This document shows, one piece after another, positions 53,636 to 61,796 of a stretch of DNA of 64,000 nt. The position numbers were made by a program, and so were the translations under genes. Below the pieces are notes generated by a model, which made no database searches, was not told where the DNA came from, and saw only the letters and a program-made list of their open reading frames with translations. Source of the stretch: Clostridiales bacterium (GTDB taxonomy: Bacteria > Bacillota > Clostridia > Lachnospirales > WQUN01); NCBI GenBank assembly GCA_031287685.1, contig JAITSQ010000031.1:1-64000 (forward strand), in the 5' to 3' direction. How positions within the stretch are numbered: position 1 is the first letter of the stretch; each line of letters begins with the position of its first letter.

Positions 53636-53664
53636 ATTATATCATATTCGAGCGGATTGGTAAA
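53636..53664 (-). promoter_or_regulatory. Promoter of the rsmD-coaD-pyr unit
   Basis: Minus strand TTTACC (53659-53664) and TATAAT (53636-53641) with a 17-base spacer, 35 bases before the rsmD start. Confidence 0.65.
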
Positions 53665-53683
53665 TAGAAATTGTAAAATTTTT

Positions 53684-54709
53684 TCACCATTCCACGCCCA
53701 TTCGCGCCGATACCCCTTGCTCGAAAGGATGCTTGACCGCCGCGAACTCCGTAGCGTAATCCGCCAAAGCCAGATATTTACTTTCGGCGCCCCGCCCCGT
53801 GAGCACCAATTCAAGCCTCCCGGGCTTTTCAAAAATTATTTTATCCGTGAGCGCGGGGTCAATCGCGCCGGCGGCAAGAGCCGGGAAAATTTCGTCGAGC
53901 ACCAGAAAATCACAGGAATCGGCGCGGAGCCTCCTTAAAATTTCTTTGGCGCGGTCGTTATGTTCGGAAATAATTTCTATTTTCTCCTGCTTCTCGGCTG
54001 AAAAAAAGAAGGGCCGGCGCGTCTCTCCTGATAAAACAGATATGTTATATACGTTTTCTAAAGCAAAAAATTCCCCGCTGTCCGTCGATTTTAGGAAATT
54101 GGCGAAGAGCACACGACGCCCGCGCCCGGCCGCCCGCGCGGACAGCCCCACGGCGGCCGTCGTCTTGCCTTTTCCGTCTCCGGTGTATACGTGCACAAGT
54201 CCGCGCCCGGCCCCGGCGACGAACCGCCAGAGGCGCTCCCGGTCCTCCGGCGCGGCGTAATCTATGCCGATTCGCGGCGAAACGGAGTAGGGGGGCTGCT
54301 CACCGTCCTCAAGCCAAATTTCTTCGGAATCCAAGAAAACCGCGCCGTTCAGTCCGCGGTCGATTGAAAGCTCCTTGGTCAGCCGCCCCGGCCCGGGCGC
54401 GCCCGCCACGCCGCGAATAAGCACGGCCTGCGGGTTGCCGGAGCCGCCGGCGACGATGTTGAGCATGTTGTGAAGCCCGTAGCACAGATAGACGTAGGCC
54501 CGTCCGCCTTCCTCGTACATCACGGCGTTTCGCGGGGTTTTTCCGCGCGACGCGTGACAGGCCGTGTCAGCCTCGCCGAAATAGGCCTCAGTCTCGGTTA
54601 TCGCTCGGCGAAGGACGCCCCTCTCAACGCGGCGGCACAGGATTTTGCCTAAAAGCAACGGAGCCAGCGCAACCGCGTCCTTAATAAAAAAATCTTTTTG
54701 AAGCCTCAT
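53684..54709 (-). CDS. Fusion: 3-methyladenine DNA glycosylase + corrinoid adenosyltransferase (CobO)
   Basis: A single 341-residue reading frame with two full domains. Residues 1-168 are an AAG/Mpg-type base-excision glycosylase: the catalytic Glu lies in TETEAYFGEADTACHAS, then GKTPRNAVMY, the YVYLCYGLHNMLNIV strand pair, and GNPQAVLIRG. Residues 170-341 are an ATP:corrinoid adenosyltransferase of the CobO/CobA class: Walker A GLVHVYTGDGKGKTT, then the Walker B-like FLVLDEIFPAL and LVLTGRGAESKYL near the end. There is no stop or long linker between them (...LWRFVAGAGRGLVHVY). One domain repairs alkylated DNA; the other makes adenosylcobalamin-type cofactors. The ribosome site is weak. I know of no functional link. 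Confidence 0.85.
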   Translation of the reverse strand: MRLQKDFFIKDAVALAPLLLGKILCRRVERGVLRRAITETEAYFGEADTACHASRGKTPRNAVMYEEGGRAYVYLCYGLHNMLNIVAGGSGNPQAVLIRGVAGAPGPGRLTKELSIDRGLNGAVFLDSEEIWLEDGEQPPYSVSPRIGIDYAAPEDRERLWRFVAGAGRGLVHVYTGDGKGKTTAAVGLSARAAGRGRRVLFANFLKSTDSGEFFALENVYNISVLSGETRRPFFFSAEKQEKIEIISEHNDRAKEILRRLRADSCDFLVLDEIFPALAAGAIDPALTDKIIFEKPGRLELVLTGRGAESKYLALADYATEFAAVKHPFEQGVSARMGVEW

Positions 54710-54722
54710 AAAATCACGCTCG

Positions 54723-54763
54723 TTAAGAAAGGCGCCCGGTAGCTCCGGACGCCTTTCCTTGAT
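54723..54763 (-). terminator. Imperfect hairpin after cspA
   Basis: Minus strand GAAAGGCGTCCGG ... CCGGGCGCCTTTC, an imperfect stem of about 12 bp with an AGCTA loop. It lies 80 bases past cspA and before the fusion gene; the T-run is short, so terminator activity is likely but not certain. Confidence 0.55.
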
Positions 54764-54843
54764 GTAATCTGTAGTTCTGTTAAGCTCTTACTTTATTTAA
54801 GAAACAAGGCAGTAAACGAAGCATCAACAGAAAACCGCACAAA

Positions 54844-55047
54844 TCAAACCAGAGGGGTCACGTTAGACGCTTGAGGACCTTTGTTGCCCTGTACAATCTC
54901 AAACTCCACGCGCTGACCTTCTTCAAGCGTTTTAAAGCCGTCGGTCTGGATAGCGGAGAAGTGTACAAACACATCGTCCTCGCCCTGAGCGGAAATAAAA
55001 CCGTAACCTTTTTCCGCGTTGAACCATTTTACAGTACCTGTTTTCAT
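54844..55047 (-). CDS. cspA: Cold shock protein (CspA/CspB family)
   Basis: A 67-residue OB-fold RNA chaperone. RNP1 (KGYGFIS) and RNP2 (VFVHFSAI) motifs are intact. It opens [19 protein letters not shown] and ends SNVTPLV. A strong TAGGAGGA ribosome site and its own promoter (55101-55129) with a short leader indicate high expression. Confidence 0.97.
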   Translation of the reverse strand: MKTGTVKWFNAEKGYGFISAQGEDDVFVHFSAIQTDGFKTLEEGQRVEFEIVQGNKGPQASNVTPLV

Positions 55048-55100
55048 AAAATCCTCCTACAAGATAAGAAAAGTCTTTGCGCGATAACTATCGCAGTTTT

Positions 55101-55129
55101 AGAATACCACAACGGCGAAGTCTTGTCAA
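55101..55129 (-). promoter_or_regulatory. Promoter of cspA
   Basis: Minus strand TTGACA (55124-55129) and TATTCT (55101-55106) with a 17-base spacer. It overlaps the end of the vanZ frame and gives a leader of about 45 bases. Confidence 0.75.
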
Positions 55130-55706
55130 GAGTTTTTTTTACTTTTTTTGGACTTTTTGAGAAAAATGCATAAATATATGGCAAATATCCCGATTATACA
55201 ACCCGACGCGTTTAATATAGCGTCGTCTACGTCTATTACGTTGGCGGGAAACCTGTACAATAAGTCAATAAGCGCCTGAAACGGCTCGATAAGCAGGGTG
55301 AGAAGCATTGCGAGCGCGCCGGCTTTTTTCGCGCCGAGCCGGCGAAAATCCCAATACAGCAACCAGGGAAGGGGAACGGTCACGAGTATGTTGCCGATTA
55401 GCGGCGCGTAGTTTCCATCGCGGAGCAACCGCGAGATTTCCCTGAGCGGCGTGAAATTCGCGCTCAAATAAAACATCCGCCTGGCCTGAAAAGCGAGGCG
55501 GGCGCTGTATGAAGGCACTTTGAACACGACTATGTACGCGAAAGCAATACAAGCGGAGTTTATAAAATTTTTACTATAGTCATAAAAGAAAATAAGCCGC
55601 GTCGCGCTTTAATTGTGTACGCAAAGTACAATAAGGAAAACAGCGCCGTCAGCCCAAGAGACAGCCCCGCGACGGGAATAACGGGCAGGCCTCTTAATAA
55701 TGTCAT
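55126..55706 (-). pseudogene. VanZ-like membrane protein gene with a frameshift
   Basis: Two overlapping frames together look like one VanZ family protein. The 5' frame (ATG at 55706 to TAA at 55560, 48 codons) encodes the first helix VAGLSLGLTALFSLLYFAY and FMTIVKIL. The 3' frame (to 55126) carries the second helix (ACIAFAYIVVFKV), SANFTPLREI, which is the VanZ NLIPFR-type motif, and two more helices. One added base in the A5 run (55568-55572) would join them. The 3' frame alone has only a GTG at 55527 and would lack its first helices. It could be a true pseudogene, a recent mutation or an assembly error. Confidence 0.6.
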
Positions 55707-55725
55707 TTTGCTTTCACATCCAGCG

Positions 55726-55763
55726 AAAATGCCCGATACGTCAACGCGTATCAGGCATTTTAT
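55726..55763 (-). terminator. Terminator after pnp
   Basis: Minus strand AAATGCCTGATACG ... CGTATCGGGCATTTT, a 13-14 bp stem with one mismatch and a CGTTGA-type loop, starting 4 bases past the pnp stop codon. Confidence 0.8.
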
Positions 55764-55766
55764 ATA

Positions 55767-57977
55767 TTAGTGTCGGAACCGGGGCCTGTCCCCTCTGTCG
55801 CTTCTATCGCCTCCGCGCCCGCCTCCGCGTTTGTCCGGCCTGTCGCCGCGAGCTGGGGCGGGAATCCCCGTAATTAGCTGCTTGTGAGAAAGGTTAATTC
55901 TTCCCTGGCCGTCGATTTCACAAACCACCACCTTGATGTAGTCGCCGACTTTAACCGCATCCTCGACCTTTTCGATGCGTTCGGCGGCAAGCTGCGAAAT
56001 ATGAACAAGCCCTTCTTTTTCCGGGGCAATCTCAACGAACGCGCCAAAATCAAGGAGCCGCGTCACGCGCCCCTCGAAAACCGCGCCGACCTCCGGGTCG
56101 GTCACGATAGCGCGGATAATGGCCAGAGCCTTGTCAATCTTGGCCTGGTCGCAATCGCCGACAAAAATCCGCCCGTCGTCGTTCGTATCAATGCTGGTTA
56201 CGCCGGTATCCTCAATAATCCGCTTGATGACCTTGCCGCGCGGACCGATAACCTCCGCGATTTTCTCCGGGTCAATGGCGATAATGCCCATCTTCGGCGC
56301 GTAGGGCGAAACCTCCGGCCGCGGTTCGTTAATGGCCTTGAGCATAACCTCGTCCAGGATATAGTTCCGCGCTTCGTGCGTCTGTTTGAGCGCCAGGCGG
56401 ATTATCTCCGGAGACAGCCCGTCCACTTTAATATCCATCTGAATGGCGGTAATGCCGTGTTTTGTCCCCGCCACCTTAAAGTCCATATCGCCGAAAAAAT
56501 CCTCTATGCCCTGAATATCGGTAAGCAGCACGAAATCGTCGATGCCGTCTCCCGTCACAAGGCCGACGGAAATGCCCGCCACGGGCCGCTTTATCGGCAC
56601 TCCCGCCGCCATAAGAGACAATGTTGAGGCGCAGACGCTCCCCTGGCTCGTGGAGCCGTTGGAGCTTAAGACTTCGGAAACCAGGCGGATTGCGTAGGGG
56701 AATTCCTCCTCCGGCGGAATCACCGGGAGCAGAGCGCGCTCCGCCAGCGCCCCGTGGCCGATTTCACGCCGGCCGGGGCCGCGGCTTGGCTTCGTCTCGC
56801 CAACGCTGAAACTCGGAAAGTTGTAGTGGTGCATATAGCGCTTGGACTCCTCAAGGCTGTCAAGCCCGTCCAGAATCTGCACGTCCCGAAGGGAGCCGAG
56901 CGTCGTTATGGTCAGCACCTGCGTCTGGCCGCGCTTGAACATCGCGGAACCGTGAGACCTCGGCAGAACGTCAATCTCCGCCGAAAGAGGGCGTATTTGG
57001 TCAAGCCGCCGCCCGTCCGGCCGCTTGCTCTCGCGCAGAATCATCCGGCGCACGGTCTCTTTCTCAAATTTATAAAGCGCCTCGCCGACTTCCGACTCAA
57101 AATCGGGGTTCTCGGCAAACTCGGCGGCGAATTTCTCCGTTATTTCAGCGGACAGCTGCCGCAAGCGCTCGTCGCGCTCCTGCTTCATATCGGTGAAAAC
57201 GGCTTCCTCCATACGCGCCGCTCCGGCAAACTCTTTGATTTTCCCGTAAAGCTCCGCGTTAACGGCGTGCTCCTCGTAAGGCCTTTTGGGCTTCCCGCAG
57301 TCCGCCACAATCCCGTCTATAAAAGCCACGAGGCGCTTGTTTTCCTCGTGGGCGAACATAATCGCGTCGAACATCACTTCGTCGGGCACTTCGGCGGCGC
57401 CCGCCTCAATCATCATAACCCGCTCCCGCGTGGAGGCCACGGTCAGCGTCATTTCGCTGACTTCGCGCTGAGCCTCCGTAGGGTTAAGGACGAACCCGCC
57501 GTCCGTAAGGCCCACGTTGACGGCGGCCGTCGGACCCATAAACGGGATGTCCGAAATAGACAGCGCGACCGACGCGCCGAGCATCGCCGCCACCTCCGGG
57601 CTGGCGTCCTGGTCAACGGAAAGCACCGTCGCCACAACGGCCACGTCGTTCCGGTAATCCTTCGGGAACAGCGGGCGAATCGGGCGGTCAATCACGCGGG
57701 AAGTCAGTATGGCGCGCTCCGTGGGCCGCCCCTCCCGCTTTATGAACCCGCCGGGGATTTTGCCCACGGCGTAAAGCCGCTCCTCATAATCTATGCTGAG
57801 CGGGAAAAAGTCAATGCCCGCGCGGGGTTTTTCGGAGGCGGTCGCGCTCACAAGGACGACCGTGTCCTGATATTTGACCAAAGCCGCGCCGCCAGCCAGC
57901 TCCGCCACTCTCCCTATTTCGATGACGAGCTTGCGCCCCGCCAAGTCGTATTCATAAGTTTTATACAAAAAATTCAC
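55767..57977 (-). CDS. pnp: Polyribonucleotide nucleotidyltransferase (PNPase)
   Basis: A 736-residue 3'-5' exoribonuclease. Two RNase PH domains flank a helical domain; the second has [20 protein letters not shown] and [24 protein letters not shown] with catalytic acids. A KH domain ([19 protein letters not shown]) and an S1 domain ([15 protein letters not shown], then GLVHISQLA) follow, and the tail is rich in Gly, Arg and Asp ([12 protein letters not shown]). GTG at 57977 is chosen; TTG at 57980 is also in frame. It follows rpsO by 36 bases, the classic rpsO-pnp pair. Confidence 0.96.
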   Translation of the reverse strand: MNFLYKTYEYDLAGRKLVIEIGRVAELAGGAALVKYQDTVVLVSATASEKPRAGIDFFPLSIDYEERLYAVGKIPGGFIKREGRPTERAILTSRVIDRPIRPLFPKDYRNDVAVVATVLSVDQDASPEVAAMLGASVALSISDIPFMGPTAAVNVGLTDGGFVLNPTEAQREVSEMTLTVASTRERVMMIEAGAAEVPDEVMFDAIMFAHEENKRLVAFIDGIVADCGKPKRPYEEHAVNAELYGKIKEFAGAARMEEAVFTDMKQERDERLRQLSAEITEKFAAEFAENPDFESEVGEALYKFEKETVRRMILRESKRPDGRRLDQIRPLSAEIDVLPRSHGSAMFKRGQTQVLTITTLGSLRDVQILDGLDSLEESKRYMHHYNFPSFSVGETKPSRGPGRREIGHGALAERALLPVIPPEEEFPYAIRLVSEVLSSNGSTSQGSVCASTLSLMAAGVPIKRPVAGISVGLVTGDGIDDFVLLTDIQGIEDFFGDMDFKVAGTKHGITAIQMDIKVDGLSPEIIRLALKQTHEARNYILDEVMLKAINEPRPEVSPYAPKMGIIAIDPEKIAEVIGPRGKVIKRIIEDTGVTSIDTNDDGRIFVGDCDQAKIDKALAIIRAIVTDPEVGAVFEGRVTRLLDFGAFVEIAPEKEGLVHISQLAAERIEKVEDAVKVGDYIKVVVCEIDGQGRINLSHKQLITGIPAPARGDRPDKRGGGRGGDRSDRGDRPRFRH

Positions 57978-58013
57978 CAAGACTTTCTACAAATTTGTAA
58001 AGCTCCGAGGCGC

Positions 58014-58271
58014 TTACTTGCGAAGCCCCAGTTCCGCGATAAGGTCGCGGTATTTGGCGATGTCGCTCTGCTTGATGTATCCAAGCAGGCCCTTGCGCTG
58101 GCCGACCATCTTGAGCAGGCCGCGGCGGGAATGAAAGTCCTTGGGGTGCTCGCGCAGGTGTTCCGTAAGGTGGTTTATCCGTTCCGTAAGAAGGGCCACC
58201 TGAACCTCGGAGGAACCCGTGTCCTTTTCGTTCCTGGCGAATTTTGCGATAATGTCCTTTTTGCTTGTCAT
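58014..58271 (-). CDS. rpsO: Ribosomal protein S15 (uS15)
   Basis: An 85-residue 30S protein (slightly short of the usual 88-89). Typical motifs are [37 protein letters not shown], and LLGYIK near the end. ATG at 58271 has AGGAGGAATG upstream. The upstream leader contains two hairpins (58299-58361), where S15 autoregulation would be expected. Confidence 0.96.
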   Translation of the reverse strand: MTSKKDIIAKFARNEKDTGSSEVQVALLTERINHLTEHLREHPKDFHSRRGLLKMVGQRKGLLGYIKQSDIAKYRDLIAELGLRK

Positions 58272-58298
58272 TTTAACATTCCTCCTGATATATTGTCC

Positions 58299-58361
58299 CG
58301 AGGGCCGCAAGCCCTCGCGCCCTCGGCTGAGAAACGGGCGGAGACGCCGTTTTCCGAGCCG
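58299..58361 (-). promoter_or_regulatory. Structured leader of rpsO
   Basis: Two hairpins precede the rpsO ribosome site on the minus strand. The first, nearer to rpsO, is a perfect 7-bp stem CGAGGGC/GCCCTCG (58299-58305 with 58311-58317). The second pairs 58324-58328 with 58357-58361 and AAACGG/CCGTTT inside (58332-58337 with 58347-58352). S15 leaders often bind the protein for feedback, but I cannot show binding here. Confidence 0.45.
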
Positions 58362-58369
58362 GGGAAAAG

Positions 58370-58813
58370 CTAAACAACCGTGATTTTAGGGTCGGCTGAA
58401 ACGGCCTCGGCCGGAGTTTCGCGGGCTTCCGCCGCCTTTTCTTCCTCCGCTTTGCGTTTGGCCTTTTCCTGCGCCATAGAGCCTAAAACCTTTTCAAAAC
58501 CAGCCTTGTATTCCGACGAAACTATAATGGTATCACCGCCCTCTTGCGGCGCGAAAGTGTCGGAAACTTTCTTGAAGTTCGGCGCTTTCGCGACAAGTTT
58601 TTCCTTTGAAATGGAGGGCATAGACGGCATAAGGTCGCCCCGCAGGATTACCGCGGATTTTTTATCCGCGGCGCTGACAGCGTGCTCCTTTGTCTCGTGA
58701 GCCTCGGGCTTGTCAGGCTTGTCGCCTTTGCTGACCGTCAGCACCATAAAAGCGGCGCCTATGAGCGCGCAGACTAAGAAAAATATCATTGCCACAAGAA
58801 GTATTGCCGCCAT
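58370..58813 (-). CDS. Single-span membrane protein of unknown function
   Basis: A 147-residue protein with an N-terminal helix (about 3-26, [20 protein letters not shown]) and a charged, low-complexity cytoplasmic tail. The tail has a helical Lys/Glu/Ala stretch (about 108-130, [17 protein letters not shown]). No enzyme motif is visible and I do not recognise a family. It lies upstream of rpsO with a 98-base gap that contains the rpsO leader. Confidence 0.65.
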   Translation of the reverse strand: MAAILLVAMIFFLVCALIGAAFMVLTVSKGDKPDKPEAHETKEHAVSAADKKSAVILRGDLMPSMPSISKEKLVAKAPNFKKVSDTFAPQEGGDTIIVSSEYKAGFEKVLGSMAQEKAKRKAEEEKAAEARETPAEAVSADPKITVV

Positions 58814-58882
58814 TTTAAGCCTCCGAAAATTCGCAATAAGCCCGATTAGCTCATTTAAGCGCCGCCTTCAGCTGGTTTCAAA

Positions 58883-58956
58883 CGCACCCCACCGGATTTG
58901 AACCGGCGACCTCTGGCTTCGGAGGCCAGCGCTCTATCCAACTGAGCTAAGGGTGC
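58883..58956 (-). tRNA. tRNA-Arg (anticodon CCG)
   Basis: A 74-nt cloverleaf; acceptor GCACCCT with GGGGTGC (one T/G pair), anticodon loop CTCCGAA giving CCG, TTCAAAT T-loop. Discriminator G, CCA not encoded. It reads CGG codons. Confidence 0.95.
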
Positions 58957-58974
58957 ATACGCACAACAACTTAT

Positions 58975-59003
58975 ATTGTAGCGCGTTTCCAGCGCTGTGT
59001 CAA
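58975..59003 (-). promoter_or_regulatory. Promoter of tRNA-Arg
   Basis: Minus strand TTGACA (58998-59003) and TACAAT (58975-58980) with a 17-base spacer, 18 bases before the tRNA. Confidence 0.8.
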
Positions 59004-59016
59004 GTTATTTTGAGGG

Positions 59017-59045
59017 TTGCGCGCAAGTTTTTTTTGTGGTATAAT
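59017..59045 (+). promoter_or_regulatory. Promoter of the decarboxylase-fold gene
   Basis: TTGCGC (59017-59022) and TATAAT (59040-59045) with a 17-base spacer. It is divergent from, and 14 bases away from, the tRNA-Arg promoter. Confidence 0.65.
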
Positions 59046-59085
59046 TTCTATTAATAATATATAATGGGGAGTTTTGCTTTATACG

Positions 59086-60441
59086 ATGCGCGAACAGTTA
59101 AAAAAATACGCGGGGCGGACCTCGTTTCATATTCCGGGCCATAAAGGGAAGCCTTGCGGGACGGGGGATTTCCTCGCGTCAGACCTGACGGAGCTGCCGG
59201 GCCTTGACAATCTGTACGCCCCGGCGGGCATTATAAAAGAAGCGCAGGAACGCGCGGCCGGGATTTACGGCGCGCGGAGGGCGGTTTTCCTGACGAACGG
59301 CTCCACAAGCGGCCTGCAGGCCGCCCTCGTGGCCCTCTGCCGGGACAAAACGGCGCTCGTCGCCAGAAACTGCCACAGGAGCGTGTTTTCGGCCCTGGCC
59401 TTGGCCCGGGCGCGCCCGGTTTACGTTTACCCCGAAAACGCGGGTTTGTACCCCGGCCCGATTGCGGCCGAGGAAATCACAAACGCGTTACAAAGCAATC
59501 CTGACGCGGCGGCGGTCGTAATCGTCAGCCCCACGTATGAAGGCGTCGTCTCGGATATTGAAGCGATTGCCGAAAAATGCCGAAAACACGGCGTTCCGCT
59601 TATCATCGACGAGGCGCACGGGGCGCATTTTCCGTTTTCACCGGAATTTCCGAAAAACGCGGCGGCGGCAGGCGCGGACGTCGTTATAAGCGGCCTGCAC
59701 AAAACTTTGCCGGTTTTCGGCCAATCCGCATTGCTTCAAATCAATAACGAATCGATCGCGTCAAGGATTTTGGCCGCGTTGGCTATGCTGCAGACCTCAA
59801 GCCCATCATACGCGCTGATGAACCGCGTAGACGAATTTATGAGCCTCCCGCCGGATTTTGAAAGGTACCTTTCGGAAATTTTGGCGTTTCGCGCAAAAAT
59901 TGAGGCGTTAAGCAACGTAAACTTAGTAAAAAGCGACGATTTATCGCGTTTGGTTTTCGTTCCGAAAAATGTAACGCCTATCCGTTTCGCGGAAATACTG
60001 CGAAACGACTATGAGATTGATATAGAAGCGGCTTATTTGTCGCACGCTGTCGCGATATCAAGCGTGGCGGATGATTTCGCGGATTTCGCCGCGTTCGGGC
60101 GCGCCCTGCGAGGAATAGACGCGCTCCCGCCGCAGGCGTGCCGGGGCGAGCTTATTCCGCCGTTTCGCGGCCGAAGCGAGACCGCCATCCCGCCGCACGC
60201 CGCTCTCTTTGCCGAAAACACCGAAAAAACGCCGTTCCGCGAAAGCATAGGACGCGTATCGGCTAACTTTATTTTGACCTATCCGCCCGGAGTGCCGCTT
60301 ATAGCGCCAGGCGAAGTCATAACGGATGACGCCGCGCTTTATCTCGCGGAGCTTGAAAAGCGCGGTTTTCCGGTCGCGGGGGTTGAGAACGGCTGTATTG
60401 CGACCTTATCAGGAGGTATTTATGGAAAAGATTGGAAATAA
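59086..60441 (+). CDS. Orn/Lys/Arg decarboxylase family PLP protein
   Basis: A 451-residue fold type I PLP enzyme of the small (SpeA/YaaO-like) group. It opens FHIPGHKGKP, has the LTELPGLDNLYAP motif, LTNGSTSGLQAA, the PLP Asp/His region IIDEAHGAHF, and the PLP lysine in ISGLHKTLP. It may decarboxylate arginine, lysine or ornithine for polyamines. Substrate cannot be read from sequence. Start is set at ATG 59086; TTG at 59074 is closer to the GGGGAG site. The end overlaps the next gene by 20 bases. Confidence 0.88.
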   Translation: MREQLKKYAGRTSFHIPGHKGKPCGTGDFLASDLTELPGLDNLYAPAGIIKEAQERAAGIYGARRAVFLTNGSTSGLQAALVALCRDKTALVARNCHRSVFSALALARARPVYVYPENAGLYPGPIAAEEITNALQSNPDAAAVVIVSPTYEGVVSDIEAIAEKCRKHGVPLIIDEAHGAHFPFSPEFPKNAAAAGADVVISGLHKTLPVFGQSALLQINNESIASRILAALAMLQTSSPSYALMNRVDEFMSLPPDFERYLSEILAFRAKIEALSNVNLVKSDDLSRLVFVPKNVTPIRFAEILRNDYEIDIEAAYLSHAVAISSVADDFADFAAFGRALRGIDALPPQACRGELIPPFRGRSETAIPPHAALFAENTEKTPFRESIGRVSANFILTYPPGVPLIAPGEVITDDAALYLAELEKRGFPVAGVENGCIATLSGGIYGKDWK

Positions 60442-61717
60442 GGAACTCGCGGCGAAGATACGCCGCCTGACGCTGTATCGGAAAATCTTGAAAGACCCGG
60501 CAATGCGGGCGTTTCTGGAGCTTCTGGAGTTTAAGGAGAAGGACGCGCTTGAAGCCAAATTTTTCCATATATTAAGCAAGAATGCGGAAGAAAGGGGTTT
60601 TACGGGCAATATATACAAAAAGTATATGATTAGCCTGTTTCTTGACGATGAGAACGTTTTTTCTATGGCCTGTGAAAATAGGGTTAAGGACATAGAACAC
60701 TCGAGCATATACAAAATGGCGGAAAGCGATATAGACGTCTTGTTCAGTCTGTTGGCGACCGATATCCGCGACGTCTTGGCCGACGCCGAGACGGCCGAGC
60801 AAATTTCCCGGTATATCCCCTTAAAGTTAGCCGAATGGGATTATTGTGAGCAGATTGAGTTTGTGCGCTCCTCGGAGGACGTTTTGTACTCCATAAAATA
60901 CTACTATGAGAGCGAAGGGGTGGGGCGGATTGGGCGCCAGCACGTGCTGACGTATGACGAAACCGGCAATAAGCTCGTCCCGGTGGAGAATTACGACCCG
61001 GTCAAGCTCTCGTCAATCGTGGGCATTGAGGCGCAGAAGCATATTTTAATGGAAAATATTTCCGCTTTCCTAGCGGGATATCCGGCGAATAACGTTCTGC
61101 TGACGGGCGCGCGGGGCACCGGGAAGTCCTCCTGCGTCAAGGCTCTGGCCAATTCCTATGACCGCCAGGGCCTGCGCCTGCTTGAGATTTTTCGCGACCA
61201 GCTGCCTTGCCTGCCGAAGCTGATCGACCTCTTGTCTAAACGGACGAAGTATAAGTTTATATTATTTATGGATGATTTGTCGCTTGACGGAAACGAGGAC
61301 GATTTTAAGCACCTCAAGTCAATTTTGGACGGCGGGGTGCTGAAAAGGCCGGAGAATATCCTGTTTTTCGCCACGAGCAACCGGCGGCACATCGTTAAGG
61401 AAAAATGGGCCGACCGGGCGGAGGACGCGGCTTTGGGCGATTTGCACAACACCGACACAACCAACGAAAAACTGGCCCTGTCCGACCGTTTCGGGATTAC
61501 CCTGGCTTTCCCGAAGCCCACGAAAGACGAATATTTGGAGATTGTATACGCCATAGCCCGGGAGCACGGGCTGGACATACCTACGGAGAGCCTGACCGTA
61601 AACGCTATGAAGTGGGAGCTTAACCAGAAGGGCTATTCCGGCCGCACCGCGCGTCAGTTTGTGGATAACCTGATGTGGGAAATTAATAAGGACAGAGGCA
61701 GCGCCCCCTGGGCTTGA
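60422..61717 (+). CDS. DUF815 family AAA+ ATPase
   Basis: A 431-residue protein with an N-terminal helical region (about 1-190) and a C-terminal AAA+ module: Walker A LLTGARGTGKSS, Walker B KFILFMDDLSLDG, then ILFFATSNRRHIVKEKW (sensor 1) and an arginine-rich SGRTARQFVDNL near the end. DUF815 proteins are often next to MoxR-like or tRNA-related genes and their role is not known. ATG at 60422 has a perfect CAGGAGGT ribosome site; it overlaps the preceding gene's last six codons, so the pair is co-translated. Confidence 0.88.
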   Translation: MEKIGNKELAAKIRRLTLYRKILKDPAMRAFLELLEFKEKDALEAKFFHILSKNAEERGFTGNIYKKYMISLFLDDENVFSMACENRVKDIEHSSIYKMAESDIDVLFSLLATDIRDVLADAETAEQISRYIPLKLAEWDYCEQIEFVRSSEDVLYSIKYYYESEGVGRIGRQHVLTYDETGNKLVPVENYDPVKLSSIVGIEAQKHILMENISAFLAGYPANNVLLTGARGTGKSSCVKALANSYDRQGLRLLEIFRDQLPCLPKLIDLLSKRTKYKFILFMDDLSLDGNEDDFKHLKSILDGGVLKRPENILFFATSNRRHIVKEKWADRAEDAALGDLHNTDTTNEKLALSDRFGITLAFPKPTKDEYLEIVYAIAREHGLDIPTESLTVNAMKWELNQKGYSGRTARQFVDNLMWEINKDRGSAPWA

Positions 61718-61748
61718 GCAAAGCCAATATCAAACGGAGTTTCCTTAT

Positions 61749-61785
61749 AAAAACCGCGCTGAGCTAGACCCGGCACGGTTTTTTT
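61749..61785 (+). terminator. Terminator after the DUF815 gene
   Basis: AAAACCGCGC with GGCACGGTTTTTTT, an imperfect stem with a 12-base loop and a T-run. It also faces the stop codon of the converging gene at 61797. Confidence 0.6.
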
Positions 61786-61796
61786 GTAAAGTTTTC

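Noticed and set aside
56754-58373. 539-codon frame on the + strand
   Set aside because: It lies antisense to pnp and rpsO, with a Arg/His-rich composition typical of a shadow frame in GC-rich DNA.
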